Shown here one piece after another: positions 1-14,956 of a stretch of DNA of 64,000 bases (within the stretch, counting starts at the first letter, position 1; every line of letters begins with the position of its first letter). Source of the stretch: Sipunculus nudus. Its lineage: Eukaryota > Annelida > Sipuncula > Golfingiida > Sipunculidae. The notes under the pieces were generated by a model. The model searched no databases. It had not been told where the DNA came from and worked only from the letters and a program-made list of their open reading frames with translations. Position numbers and translations under genes: made by a program. The stretch is from contig CM049316.1 of the NCBI GenBank assembly GCA_026874595.1, positions 64,335,176-64,399,175 of the forward strand, given 5' to 3'.

Positions 1-855
1 TTATAATACCATGAAGCATATTGTTATACATATTGGGATATTATCATTGAGATAAATTATGGAAAATAATAGATCCCCTGGCAAAAATTATAAATACTTC
101 ATATCAACATAGGAAATAGAGTAAACAAAATCATATGGAGAACAGCTAAACTGAGAGATAAATGGTCAAAGTTTTGGTTCACCCTTTTCAATTTCAGATA
201 AACAATTTCTTGGATAAATGATGTTCGGATAAATGACCCTCTACTGTACTTTAAACTTGGCTTTATCTGTAAAAAAACATACCTTTATCACAATAAATCA
301 GACACAAGTATGTCTGACAAAATATCAGGAATACTGATACATGATAATGACATCATGATTTAAAATCAATATTTGGCTGGTTATTAATGGACTTATTAAA
401 TTAAATAACATAATATAAATTAACTGAGTTACTTAATAATCCAATAATTTGTCATTGTGCAACTTAACCATATTCTAAAATTCAGATGAATTAGGAAATG
501 AAATAAAAAAGAAAAAGACTCCCTCGTAACAGCATGGACAAGAGAACAATATATATAATTTGAGGATTTGGGTGTGATTGCAAAAAAGGGTTATTCCACT
601 TTAAACATCAGTGATACACATCCCCTTTACAACCAAACTCACCCGAAGACATATTCTCACTTTGGGGCTGTCTTAAGAGTAATTTTGTGTCTCATCCCAT
701 GCCTTTGTTGAACCCTGACAGGTTTATTTCTGCCAGTTTCTTGATACAGCTCATGGGGGCTGCCATTTTGCATACACACTAAAACCTGGATGTGTCAGGT
801 TGCATGTTGTAATTATGGGTGTACCACTAGTAAATAATAAGAGACAGGAACTTAC
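1..855. other. BBS4 intron 7, left edge
   Basis: AT-rich intron sequence. I see no exon-like frame, clear repeat or RNA gene. Confidence 0.5.
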
Positions 856-983
856 TCCACCGCCCTCTTGTACACATCAATAGCCATGTGAATATCATTT
901 TCAGCCAAGTAGATCTTCCCCAGCATAATGTAAGACAACTCGTTCCGACTGAAAGATATGGCTTGCTTCAGGCATTCTTTTGC
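856..983 (-). CDS. BBS4: BBS4 exon 7, TPR (last in window)
   Basis: Acceptor tttgtag, donor gtaagt, phase 0 to 2. It encodes [20 protein letters not shown] and [20 protein letters not shown]. The next exon is not in positions 1-855, which hold only AT-rich intron. Confidence 0.95.
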
Positions 984-3900
984 CTACAAATAAAATGGTA
1001 TAATTTCTGGTTTTTTATTTTTTGGTCAATTCTTCAAGGTAATGAAGTAAAGCCACATTCATAAACTTTAAAATGATAAGATAACTATCAGCCATTAGAC
1101 CTTTATTATCACTGTTTGACTTGAAAGTTATAATTTTGAAGAATTCAATAAGATAGTCTTGACATCTTTATCAGAAACAGAAGATATATTAAATTTTACA
1201 CCTGTGATGTGTAAGTACAAAGCAGTGACCTAATAGGCAAACAAAAGGTATTATTAACCACCTGTTTGAAAAAAACTCATCCTGTTTCTAAAAACATATG
1301 CATGAAAAATGAAATTCTTCTGTTCTTGAACACAACACATATTATGCTCTTATACTACCAATAATAAAGACTGACCCTCCAAGAATTTCAGTGCCATTTC
1401 TATTTCTGTAATACTTGGGAAACATGCATTAGCTATATAATAATATTACATTCTATAAAGCAATACAAGTGGCCCATGGGCCATGATGCTCAGCTGAATT
1501 AAAGGAGCCTTGACAATGGGTGAAATGACTCCTGAAGTGCTTAAAATCACGCATTTTGTCAATAGACCCTAGATATAGGTTACAGTGACCTTATACAGCT
1601 ACTCCCATCGGTGCCCACCTGACTAACAGTGTTAAAATCATGTTCTTACACACAGCTTGCAGAAAAGAGGTCACAGTGACATTATTTCAGATTTCCAAAG
1701 AGCCTTTCATGGACCTTCCTGAAAGTCATGTATGAGGATTCTAGGCCAAATGGATACAATTTGTGCCTCATCTGACTCACTGGGTGCTTAAAAATCATGT
1801 TTTTGACTCGTTATTCCCAAAAATAGGTCACCATGACCTGATTTCAGGTTTTCAAGATGATTTGCCTAGGAACTCCCTGGATGTACAATCAGAAAATTCT
1901 TGGTCTAATGGTTACAGTTTGTGCCCTATAAACAGCCAGTTTTCAAAAATTTTGAAAAATGTGTAAACATTTTGAAAAATAAAGGTTGGACCACCAGTCT
2001 ACTGGAACTGATGAAACAATAGTCCATGTTCAATATGCATGCAAAGAATCATGGCATCAGTTATTCAGATACTGGAGCTTTTGTATCAAAGTTTTAATTA
2101 TCTGGGGGTACTTACGAGCCCCATAGCTCAAAGGATATGGGTAACAGAGACCTAATTTCAGGTATCTAAGGAGATTTTTCATGGACCTCCCTTGATGAAC
2201 AGTTAAGTGTTTATAGGTCTAAAGGTTCTGAATTGTGCCCTGTTAATGGCCGGACAACCAGACGGACGACAGACAAAAGGGTGATCACCATAGCTCAGAT
2301 GACTAACAGTCAGCTGAGCTAAAAAAAAGAACTAATTGAAAATAGAGATTACCTTTTCAAAATCTTTCAAGTACATGAAACATACACCCTGGTTATGAGC
2401 AATTTCCTGCAATAAAAATTCAAAAAATGAAATTCAGATAAAGGATTTTAGTTATATTTGTAAATTAAGAAAGAACTTTGTGCATTTATAATATACAGTG
2501 GTACCTCTAAATTAAGGACACTATATGGACCTGTGTTTTGTCCCATATGGAAATGTGAACATACTACAAAGGTTACAGAACTCATGACTATAATCTATAT
2601 CTTACAGAACTCCTCAGTGGAGAGGTGTCTGATATACAGAGGTGCCTGTAAGTGATATTCTCATAAATCTTGCACAAATGTATATTCCTCTAACAGTCCT
2701 GGGTAGAAGATGGCCAGAAAACTGTCATTAGGTAAGTGGTCCATGTGTCATCAAATAGTATAAATCAAATGAACAAATTTATTTTTAAAAAGGATTCTAA
2801 ACTTCAGCATAACTGAATATGAGCTTACAAAGGGTTGTGTATGTCATGAATATATAACACAATATAACAATGGTAGTAATTATAATGATACTAAAAACCA
2901 ATAAATGCTTCACCCAGTCTCTCTCTGACATCTTGGCAGCTTCATTATACACGTCTATGGCAGCTTTGTGGCGAGCCAGCAAGAACCTACATTATACAGT
3001 ATATATTAAAACATTAGGGGTATAAAAATGTGCTATATAATCTATGTATTGAATTGCAACAACTCAAATAATTGTAATTGATTCTGATCCTATGAACTGA
3101 TTTATTTTCATGTACCATCCCAAAGGCCTCTATTATATGTAAAACTGAAAGAGCATTCTGCGATGTTAAGGCATATTTAATGTGTATGTGCCCTAGATCT
3201 AATCTAAATGTTCACCTGTAGATGATTCCACTCATATAGAAAATATAGCAGTGGTAAACTGGGAGAGCAACAGTGAACCTGTCTGAAAGACCACCTATTT
3301 TATAGGACCAGCTGTCTATTAAGACCAACCTTTGGTGAACTGAAAGCTTCACACTGGTTACAACTGACTTGTCTAATAAAACAACATGTGAATTCAGACC
3401 ACTTTCTGCCAGTCCCACAGGTAGTCTCATAACATAGGTTTCACTGTACACTATTCCTTTACATGCTAAAATTAAAAAATTATCACTGTAAAATGTTTGC
3501 TGTTATTTAAATGGAGTCTGATTTTTACTAGTGAAATAATAATTGAATCAAGAATTGAATCAAAGGCAAATTGATTCTATGTCCCCTCACAATTCACAGG
3601 CCTATGAGACGTGCATGGTAAAATCTAGATTTCTATATGTCCTGCAACTGTAGCTTACTGAACTGTAATACAAAGACACAAGTAGTGCTGAAAAGAGTAG
3701 TCAAGTACTAAAGTCCAAGTAATTTTAACCCATTAATGATGTCTGAAAACAGAACTTGAGTACTCATGAAGGCCAATGTATATCAGAAAATATTAATTAT
3801 CTAATATAGTACTCATGCAGAACTTTTTTGTTTATGTAACTGATAACAAAAACATATGTACCATTTTATGATAGAGCATCTTCTCTTTTCCATTGTCAAG

Positions 3901-6900
3901 GTCACTTGTTAAGCCCGAGCTTTGCATATGGCCTTTTACAACAAGTGACCTTTATAACTCTGCATATATGCAACCTACCACCTCGGGTTACATGATTTTT
4001 CCCGTTTGTCAACATTGAGCACTTTGTTAACAAACATGTTAATATTTCCATACATCCTTCATGAAGGCATTATAAGAACTTTTTCACAACAAAAATTACC
4101 CTAAGATCATTAAAATATTAATATATAAGTTCACAATTTGCAGAATGTAAGGCCAGACTTTTTTAATTCTTTGGTTTACGAACATGTTTGACAAAAGTGA
4201 TAGGTAGGAGGTAGGAAAAAAAAAAAAAAGGAACTAACCTGGATACTGGTGTTTGTGAATCCTGTATTGTACAGTTGGGTTATAAAATTTATTTTTAAAT
4301 GGCACAATATAAACCTATATAAAATATATAAAATAATATATAAAAATTAAAATATCATTCTCTTGAGTTTTCCACATGAATCATGCATGTGCCATGTTAT
4401 TTCAAGCCATTCAAATGTCATTGAAGGTAAAATAATGACAAATGAAAGTTTAAACAGTAAAACTTATATATGATTTCATACACACCTGAAATAAAACTTC
4501 AGTCACTGTCCCTGCCAAGTGAACTGCCTATTTTATAAAGTTTTACAAATTAAAGACCAGTCAAATACTTATACAAATACAAAATAATATATTTTTGTCA
4601 GATATGCAAGGAGAAAACTAAATATTCACTGCTAGCATGATAGACTGCAGTTTTTATTTTTCAGTCATGAATGACAATAACAATGAAAATATGCAACTTG
4701 CAGTTATTCGCCTATTGTTTATCAAATGTCAACAACATGGAACACGGAGTTGTTTGATTCATGACCATGACCTTTCCTTTTTTGTGTTGCGCATGTTTGA
4801 TAGTCTTTTGAAAATACAACAACTGCTAAAAAAATGAGGTTTCCATTGGAGATCACATTGAATAATTCAACTATTTTAAAGTTTAAAAAGTATAAACAAT
4901 CTTTATTTATTAATAAACATCTGAATTTCTCACCCAACCGTGACCTGGTGACATTACGTACCATATTCAGCTGTTCAGTTTAATAATCTTTAATATGCCG
5001 TCACTTGGCCACTGTCAGTCCGGTATTGCTTTTCGGCATCCGTACACATCAAAGCTTCCATCTCATCCGTTTGGAACAATTAAATGAATCCTTTCAAAGT
5101 TTCTGCATTTTAAATAGTTTTCATTTTAGCTTGCTTTTGTTTTGACTTTAAAAATACCTGCAAAGTCTACGCTTCACATAAACCCGCGCCACTAAGACTA
5201 CAGATAGTCGGAAATCCTGCAGGACCCCTGAGAATTCCTGGAGTTTTTAAAGAAGACATGACGATGTCATGCAGTATATAATTTCATCTGTTCACCAGTG
5301 TTCAGTAATTTTCTTTTAAGCATTACGAGACTATGTTTTTAAACTTTGCTAAGTTATATTATTTTTAAGAGTAAACTTGTGAAACTTAGCCAATTTGCAG
5401 TAATAAATAGCATCTGACTTTTAGTGCAATAATTAGTCTTAAGAAGTAAATTTATTTGTATATCCAGCAAGTTATCAGTGGCAAGCTGGTAAAGCCGCTA
5501 TGCAACCAAACTAATTTTCTTTTCTAATTCACATCTATCTAAAACAAATATGTTTAACGAGGTAAATATGACATAAACGCTGGTTTAAAAATGTACTGTA
5601 TTGCAGAAAACGAACTTTGAAAACTCTCCAAGAATTCTCAATTTCCCTGCTGAATCTTTTGACTACTTGATGGCCAATCAATTGCATTTATGGCCCAAGG
5701 ATATCCTATTGTGATTGGCTTAAACTCTCTATCTGTCATTAAGAAAGTGACCTTATTAGCCAATCATAAGAGTTCTAACGTTTGAGGTGATCTAATACAC
5801 ACGGTCACTGAACATTTCATTTGTCAACAACCATGTTGGATTCGGTGACGCAATATAAAAGGATAAAAAAGTCAAAATGCCAGTTTTATTTTTTTTCTGA
5901 AATGAGGATATTGGAGGTCGGCGGGTTTGTAAACCAAAAAATTAAAAAAGTCTGGCCTAACTCAAGATTAGTAATATATACACAGAGGAAGCCGCAAATC
6001 ACATAAATTCTTTTTTCATAAACGGCAGGTGAATGGGCACCTTTAAGATAACCAACTGAAAATATTCTGTCATTTTACTGAGGAGTAGAAATACAAAAAT
6101 ATATTTTCACAAATTGCAGAATGTAGCTCCAAGCTTATTGAGATGAGTGGTGTGCACACATCCAAGAATAAAAGCAAATGGTCTAATGCAAACAAATAAG
6201 CAGCGTGTCTCCCCCCCAAAAAAACAGATAAACAATCTAATTAATATTTGATGGGTTATTGTCAGCTGGCAGCTAAGCTGTTACTGAGCAATATAATCAT
6301 CTGATCACATGTTGCTACGGAAACAGCAAGTGCTCCCTTGCTTTGATCTTTCTATGATTAAATTTTTTGTTTTGTCATCAGTAAACTAACACAGTTTGTT
6401 AAATGTTCATTAAATTTAGGTCACTAAGGTCTCCAAGCAGAGTGTGTATAGTTGCTTCTACCCTGTTCTTAAAGTATTGTTAACAATATAAATATGCCAC
6501 TTACAGTGATCTAGCCACCTGTTTCAGATTATCAGGATTCTGTGGACTCAGCAAAGCACAAGTCTGGAACAACTCCAGGGACTCCTGGATGCGTCCTTCC
6601 TGCCTTAGGATCTGAGCTTTAATTGGAAAGAGAATTTCAAATAGTTAAATGAGCTACTGCTATTATTCAGCTTGTAGAGATATCAACCATTAGTAATACA
6701 TACTCAATGATTGAAACAAAAGCACCATACAAAAGCATGCATAATACACCAGTCCCATATCTTGTGACCTCTGACCTCATTAAATAATAGACATGGGGTC
6801 TATTACAGTTGTTCTATTACTATTACTATTACTATTACTTTCAATTTCTGATATTACTATTACTATTACTATTACCACATTTTATCTTCTATTACTATTA

Positions 6901-9900
6901 CTATTACTATTACTGGGGTATCTATTACTATTACTATTACTATTACATAAACTTATTTAATAAATATGCATGATTTTCTTGAGAATGTAATTAAGGTAAG
7001 AAGATGTATTGGCTTATATTCATAATGAGCTTTATCAAAATTAATCAGATTTTTGGTAAGTCACCAAGGAGCCAATAAAAGATGTGAAAATCCATCAAAG
7101 CCCTAAAAGTTAACAGACGGACCAGTGTTCGAAATACTGGGTGCCTAGGTGATCAGAGCTTTTCGTTAGATGGATATTATTCAAGCTTCCATTCTGACCA
7201 GATTTAAACCCTAAGCTTATTTTTACTGCACTGAAATATGTGTATAAATTATAATATAGCTGTAATAAAAACAACTGTAATGACATTAATGTATTTGTGC
7301 ACATTGAATTTACTTTGTGCACCCAGTTGTATAAGATGTGATGCACAGGTGTTCCTTGCCATTAAAGAGTATTTCATACACTGCGGACTGACTGACTTTG
7401 CGCATACCATAATATGTCCCGTCAAAGATGTGGTGTACAAAAGTAATTGTTAAGTTTTTAGCTCAGCTGACTATAAGTCATCTGAGCTATAGTCATGGTC
7501 CATTGTCCGTCGTCCGTCCGTCACGGTCTGTCTGTCGGGCCGTCCGTCCGTCTGTCTGTCTGGATGTCCGTCCGTAAGACTGGCACGTTTCGACACTGTT
7601 GGACCTACGAATCTGAATTTCGGCATACAGTTAGATGTCCCCATAATCTCCTACCATGCCAAAAATTGGGTCAATAGATATTAAGGAAAAACCTCAATTT
7701 TTTATTAGAAATCTATTTTCACACTTCAGGACTGCCTAATATCAAAACCACTCATCTGGTTTTCTTCATATTTACCATAAATATTCCTCTATATAGTTCC
7801 TATGTACATGCCAGATATTAAGTCAGTATTATATAATTTAAAAAAGTTATTGGCCCAAACATAATGCACTTTGTAAAAAAATCAGGAAGATATTTTGTCA
7901 CTTAAGACCCAAAGTGTTAAAGGTAGGGACTTTTTTCCAGTAATACAACTTTAATTAATCAAAATTTAATTGTATACCAAAAATTAGATCAAAATCTGTT
8001 AAATTTTTTTAAATATTGGCAAAAATATAAAATGAGTACCTTAAATTTTGCCCAACTTTGGCCATGGCACGTTTTTTTCCTGTAAGTACTGTGGATTTAA
8101 TTTTCACACCATGTATTCATAAGGATTTAATCTGTTAAAATCTGAAATTTGAAAATAAAAGCTGCAAAATTAGGCTAGTTATTGAATTTTTTTGGAGGCT
8201 CTTGTTGTATTCCCTTACATTGTCAAGCAGTCCACTTTGATGACTGTAAGTCATTCAGTGCACATCTCTATGCTCCCCAGGCTGTTGACATAATTTTAGA
8301 TGTCCCCAAAATCTCCTACCATACCGAAAATTGGGTCATTCGGACTTTGTTCCTTTGAGATATTAAGGAAAAAAACTCCGTTTTCCATAAAAAAAAGCCA
8401 TTGTTACACATCAAGGCTGCCTAATATCAAAACCACTGATCTGTTTTTGATCGTATTTAGTATTCACATTCTTTTATACATTTTCTATGAACATACCAAA
8501 AATTAGGTCAGTATTGAGTATTATTTTGAAGTTATGGGCCAAAACATAATGCAATTTTTTTAAAAAATCAGGAAATATATTTACTCACATGAGAATTGCT
8601 GAACCTAGAGTGTCACCCCTAACTTAACGTGAAAACTTTACAACGGATATATCCTATAAAACAATAGGATGGGTTTACGCTCGCCACTTGATTTCACTCA
8701 TCAAGAAATTAGATCCCGGTCATTACAGGTGACATTTCCAGGTTCTTTTAAGGACGTGTATTAAAAATACCAGACAATCATACACCTAGATCAATAGAAA
8801 CTATGAGACATCAGGTTAAATTCACAAATATAATTCAAGACAATACTTACAGAGACACAAATGTGAGTGTGTGCGTTGATGTGTCAATACCACCGTTCTT
8901 CACATTAAAATTACAGGATATGTACTGAGTCCATGGTTTTTATACAAAACCATAAAGTCCAGTTCCTTCAGAGATCTCTGGTTACTGTTTTTGTGTAGAA
9001 TCTAGCGTATGGTTAGTACCATATAGATCTAGTCTTTCTGAGTTTAGTGATCTTCAACTGATCTTGCTTGTCTGCGACCCGGGTATGTTTACGTTCACAT
9101 GAATGCAATAGAGCCCTTTGTTTACGAGGAGCTTAGAGTCCTTGACCTTGCTCTTGTAGCAACGGTTTCACGGCTTACGGCGGTTATGTATCTAGGTCAA
9201 GCTGAACTAGGCCGGCAGGTGACAAACGCTCTCTCACTTTATCGCCAATACGAAGCTCTTTCGGCAGCACGGCTGAGTTCTCATGAGCTGGGTCTTTGCC
9301 TCATGTAGAAGCTTGCTTCTATGCCGTTCCTGGCGTTTCAATGTTCGTGCATGCGTGCTGCCACCTCAAGCTTCAAGACCCAACTGAAGGCAGCTTCCAG
9401 CGTCTCTCCCTGAACTCTGACGTCACAATCGTCGTCACAATACGGCGATCCGGTTCTCTGATTGGCTCATTTCTCAAGTGTCCCATATAAGGATATATGT
9501 GACCTAGTTTGACTGTTAGCGTCACCTTGGCGACCCACATACCAGAAATAATTACACACGATGCGTGACACGGATAAATCAGCTGATAGCCGATGGGATT
9601 CCATACAAGAATACACAATATATATATATACAATCAAGACCTGTCAACGCTTTAGGATGACGTTTCACGTCAATATCAATAGAGAACAGACTTCGTTAAA
9701 CTATGATACAAAACACCGTACATATTGTCACCGATTTCTGGTGACATAGAGACCTTTTTTCAGGAATATAACTTTATTCAATCAAAATTCAATTGTTTAC
9801 CAAAAATTAGATCTGAATTTTGCAAATTTTTCAAGTTATTAGCATAAATAACAAGTGACCCATGGGTCATGACGCTCAGCTGCCAAGCATGATCTGTGAC

Positions 9901-12900
9901 ATGGACTGAGATTCACAACTTCCAGTCAAATTTTGAAGAACCAATTTGCCAACTTGTTGAAAATTTTCTATGACAACAGAAATATATATCACCTATGTCT
10001 GGTTAAAACACAGTGAATTGATGGTCTGAGGAAAATGCATGATTGTTAAGCTATCAGGAACTATTCCAACAGCTTGCTTGAAACCTGTCAGTCTCAAAAG
10101 AACACCACAAAGGGAAAATATAAGATCAAAATATATAGCAAAAATCAAGGAAAAACATGCAAGAATTATTGAGAAACAGGTGTTTCTGTATGAATTTTTA
10201 TTCAATACAAGCCAACTGTACTGCACTTTTATAAATGATGGTAATATTTATTCAGAAATATTTGACCCAATCCTTTACAAGATTACATAAATATATATCC
10301 AACTGCATTCACTTTAACTGTTCTTGAGATAATATGATCAAAAGGAATTAAAAGATGGTTGCCTGGTGGCCATATTGGACTTCTGACAAGTCTGAAATCA
10401 GACAACAAACATTCTCTAAATCGGAGCAAACATTAAAGAAAAATTACTGAAACTGCACTGAAGAAAGAATTTCTAAGGTGGCTAACTGGCAGACATTATG
10501 GATTTCTGACAAGTATGACATTTGATATCCAACATTCTCCAATAAGAGACCAAACTTGTGCAAATTATCCAGTAATGAATGCCCAAAATAATTCAAAAGG
10601 CATGTCCAGGCCCTCATATCAGATTTATAGATATGCAATTGTAAAAAGTGTAAGTCCAATATTTTTTATTATCACTCTGCTTTTCAATGGGGTCAGCAGG
10701 GTAGGTAAACTGCCAAACCTGAAAGAAAAGAAATGCAGAAAGCATGACTAAGAGTCTTGAAATAAAACAAAAAGCCATCCTAAATCAAGGTACACATCTA
10801 CATATTATGAGAACAAACACTTGCTTTTATATGTGGTGATATATATTAAAATATTCAGATATCTAAGAAACTAAGTTTATTGCTAGGATTCCATAAAATA
10901 AACTGCAAAATGTTCCCATCATCTTATAAATCAGTAGCTAAACCTTAATACTATACTCTCATAGTCTTAATGCCTGGCTGAAGCATTCTGACAACAGTGT
11001 TTTTGTTATGAAGTAACAAGGTACTTATCACGGAGCCTTATCACTTAATAGGCTGATACAAAAGGGAGTCATATGTCACCAGTGTCACTCACAATTACAG
11101 CCACACAGGGAGATGTACCAGCTGGAGCGGGATGGTTATATATACAAGAAAAATAGAGATGGTCTATAAAATAAGTAATTGTGAACATCCCTGACCTATG
11201 ACCTTGGCCTTTTGCCCATATATCAACTGGATTCTTTCTAAATGATGGGTAACTACTAACCACTTAAATCTGGTGTAATTACTTGGCAACCAATGGGTGA
11301 ATAACTTTGATCTGCAACCTTTAACCTGCTGACCAGCTGACCCCAAAATCAATAAGTTATTTATTCAAGCAAAAAGACCCATAAATATGAAGTTTGAGTC
11401 AAACTGAGTGATGCATAGATGTGGCATATGTGAAAGACTGAAGGTTTGGGTTGAACAGTTACACTTGAAATATGCTCACAAGCATTTAGAACAATTAAAT
11501 ATTGTGACCTTGACCTTTGTCTTTTTGACCTCAACATCAATAGGCTTCTTCCCTTATTGGTAGGTAAGCCATATATGACAGATGGAAGGTACAGATTGAA
11601 AAGTTTGCCTGAAAATGACTCCACGCAAGAAGTGGGTGCTGTGAACTTGACCTTTGACCTCAAAATCAACAGGTCTTTTCCCCTGTTGGCAGAGAAGCGA
11701 TATCAGTGCTGGAAGGTTTGGAATGAAAAGTCTAGCTTGAAATGTGTCCACAACCTTTTCAAAGAAGTGGATCCTGTGACCCTGACCTTTGACCTTGTGA
11801 CCTCAAAATCTATAGGATTCTTCTCCAACTTAGTAGGTGAGCTATATGTGAAAAATCAAAGAATTGGGATGAAAGGGTTGGCTTAAAATGCATCCACAGG
11901 CTTTTCAAAGAAGAGGCTCCTGTGACCTTGACCTTTGACATTTAATTGTGTCCACAAAGTGGTGTATTGCTGTGAAAGTCTGGATGTTCATGAGATAAGT
12001 AATTCCTTACTTCAGAAGAGTAAAAACTTCACCAGGTGTGAAATTGACTATTAATTCCAGTAATTAATTAAAACTGGGATAGTAATTAGCACAATGATAT
12101 TGTTTGTCCCTCATTCAACCAACAGTGTGTATACTTTATTTGAAAAGATGTTTTATTTTGTCAAATTTACTTTTATTTTATTTTGGTGAATAAAATTTAG
12201 CATGTCCTGAAAACTCCAATATGCAAAACTTTTTAATAGTGATTCAAGGAATATTCTTGTAGATGCCATGTTGTGGCATTATTTTCTTTTAAAATCAGTT
12301 AAAACATTTATGATTTAAAAATAATAAAATATATGTGTATGCATAATATGACCCAATGTTTTTTACTCTGTATATATAATGATTGCAACTTTTGCAACAA
12401 TTCTAATATTTTAACTTATATTTTCAGGTTTTTTAATTAAAAATTTATAAACCTGTAAATAAAAAAAGGATACAGATAAAAACTTCTTAATGGAAAAAGT
12501 GGATCTGCTTAAAAAAATAGGATTATATATAAACTTAAATGCATTATTCTCTTGAAAGTGAAATAAAGGTATTAGTCCATTCTGTCCACTTGCCTGTCCA
12601 TCTGTAAATTTTCGTATGCAACACAGTATCTCAAAACTTTTACTGTTTTTCTTCATGACAGTCTTGTCAGAGTATTAGTTTGCAATCATATATTTAGAAC
12701 TTTACTATAACCAAGTAGGAGGGCCCCTTTCCTCTTAGCTTTTCATATTCTTATATAAATGAAAAACATTACAATAGAATATTTCTACATCCACCTTCGT
12801 GCTGCCCTCACTTTTCCCTTCTCCGAACCCCATCCCAAAGTCAGCCTCAGTAAGCAAGAACAAGATGAATCAGATATATTCATACTTTAATATTTTGTAT

Positions 12901-14907
12901 AACTATTCGTCCATAGGTACCTATGTACATGCCAGAAATTATGTCAATATTGTGTAATATGTAGACATAGTGGGCATCACAATAATGTACCTTGTCAAGA
13001 TTAAAGAGATATTGTGTCATACAGTCACATATTCATAAATCACTTCATCAGCATAGTTAATCATAACATCATATCTGTCAAATTGAACGCTTGCAGACTA
13101 CCATACACTTTAGATCCTTCAACAAATAGCCTTATCATCTACTACTGCTTATTACTGCTGTCATTGCATTCATATTTGCTCAAATATATCACAATTTTCA
13201 ACCCCTCCTAAATAAATAAAAAATAAACCACTTTATTTGACTCTATTAATCCATCAGTCAGGTAATTTCATTTATCATTTACTCACATATTACATTACAT
13301 TCCTTTATAATAGCCCAACATGTACATGATATTCATAAGCTTTATCGACTCGATATAGTATCACAGTGGAGAAACATTTATAGTCCAATCACGATCAGCT
13401 GAGCGCCGTGACCCATGGGTCCCTTGTTTAATGAAGCAGTGTTGAATTTTTCCATGGTATAACGATACATCAACATTTAACAATAATTAATAGGTGTGAT
13501 TTACATACGTTCCACAGTCCATCTGATAGATAACAGGATACATGCACCAAACAGCATTTTACTTTCACACTACCAGTACCAGTACATGTATTAATAAGTT
13601 GAGGATTTACTCAAATCTGATAAATATTTCTTCTTTAAATAGTTATGTTTAGAGAAATCATTCAATATGACATTTCAATTTATGGTTATACAGTGAAACC
13701 TGAACCAAGCGACCACTGCCGCCAGCGACCGTCTGTGACTTACGACCGGAAAATGAATGCACCGAGCTTAATCACTCTTTTAATGCCCCTGTGTTGAGCG
13801 ACCGTTTGTGGTACGCGACCACCGACCACTCAAATGTGGCCGGTCGCTGGTCTTTACCTCCCTTAAGCGACCGCCTGGTGTAGCGGTAGTGGCACCTGGC
13901 GTCCCAAGTTAAGACTAAAACGACCGTGCCATTGACCGTCTCATGAATGTGCAGACCTGTGGCAATGGTGACCTACTTTCCCCGCGGTGAATTGGACATC
14001 AATTCACAATACTCCTCCAGGTGTCAATGGCCCAGGGCCCGCGTGGTTTTAATCTTTCTCCAAAAAATGAAAGTTCCGCGATAATTGCGAGGGAACGTAA
14101 AACGACGCAATTCTTTAATTCTGATGCCAGTGTACCATTACTTTTTTTAGCACAGCCCGTCTTTGAATACATCGTATTTGTTTAACGATTGTCTAAAACA
14201 TCTTTACGGTAAAGTGTTCACGTGCCCTAGGGGAAATCCCTCATTAATATTCATCGAACAGAACTCCCGTTGTATTTCTTCTGACACCGCGGTAGACTGG
14301 TACCCCGCTCTATTATGGCACCGCTGCTATGCTTGGCTTGAGGGCCTTAATAGAGCAGGGTACCAGTCTAACACCGCGGTCGCATTCACTACGCTGCGGT
14401 CGTTGACATGAGTTCATAACTAGTCTTAGCGATGGGTAAATAACATTTGCGCGGAATTAATTTTAAAAAGTGAGTCATGAAAGTAAGTTTGTCATTACGT
14501 AAGCGATCAACTGTAATTGCTTATCACACACATTTTGACTTGACATTATGTCAGTTCGTGACGACGACAAACTGACGCCCTGCTTCGATAACATCATTAG
14601 AATATTCATCAATGCTTACTACCATAGTACCAATAATAGAGAGACTATTTGATAACGTGAGCAGTCACCTGTAAACTAATGATCGATCCCTTCATACCTG
14701 CTATGAAGTTTATTGGGATTTTATATATGCAATATGATAAACAGGCTATTCAAAGCCTTTGACAAAGGCTTGTTTAATAAAGTTATAAAAGGACCGGCTT
14801 TCTTTGATAATTATAAATAAGATTCCCTTTGTTAAGCAGGGCAAGATTGATTCATTGTGTTAAGTAAATATTGTTGTTAACTTGTAAATATTGTTGTGAA
14901 TATTTTG

Positions 14908-14956
<49 letters not shown>

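Noticed and set aside
6811-6944. CRISPR-like regular repeat
   Set aside because: It is a simple TTACTA microsatellite without spacers; the host is a eukaryote.
9099-9308. 69-codon frame with protein-like composition
   Set aside because: Lies inside the solo LTR, without family similarity; probably chance in CpG-richer DNA.
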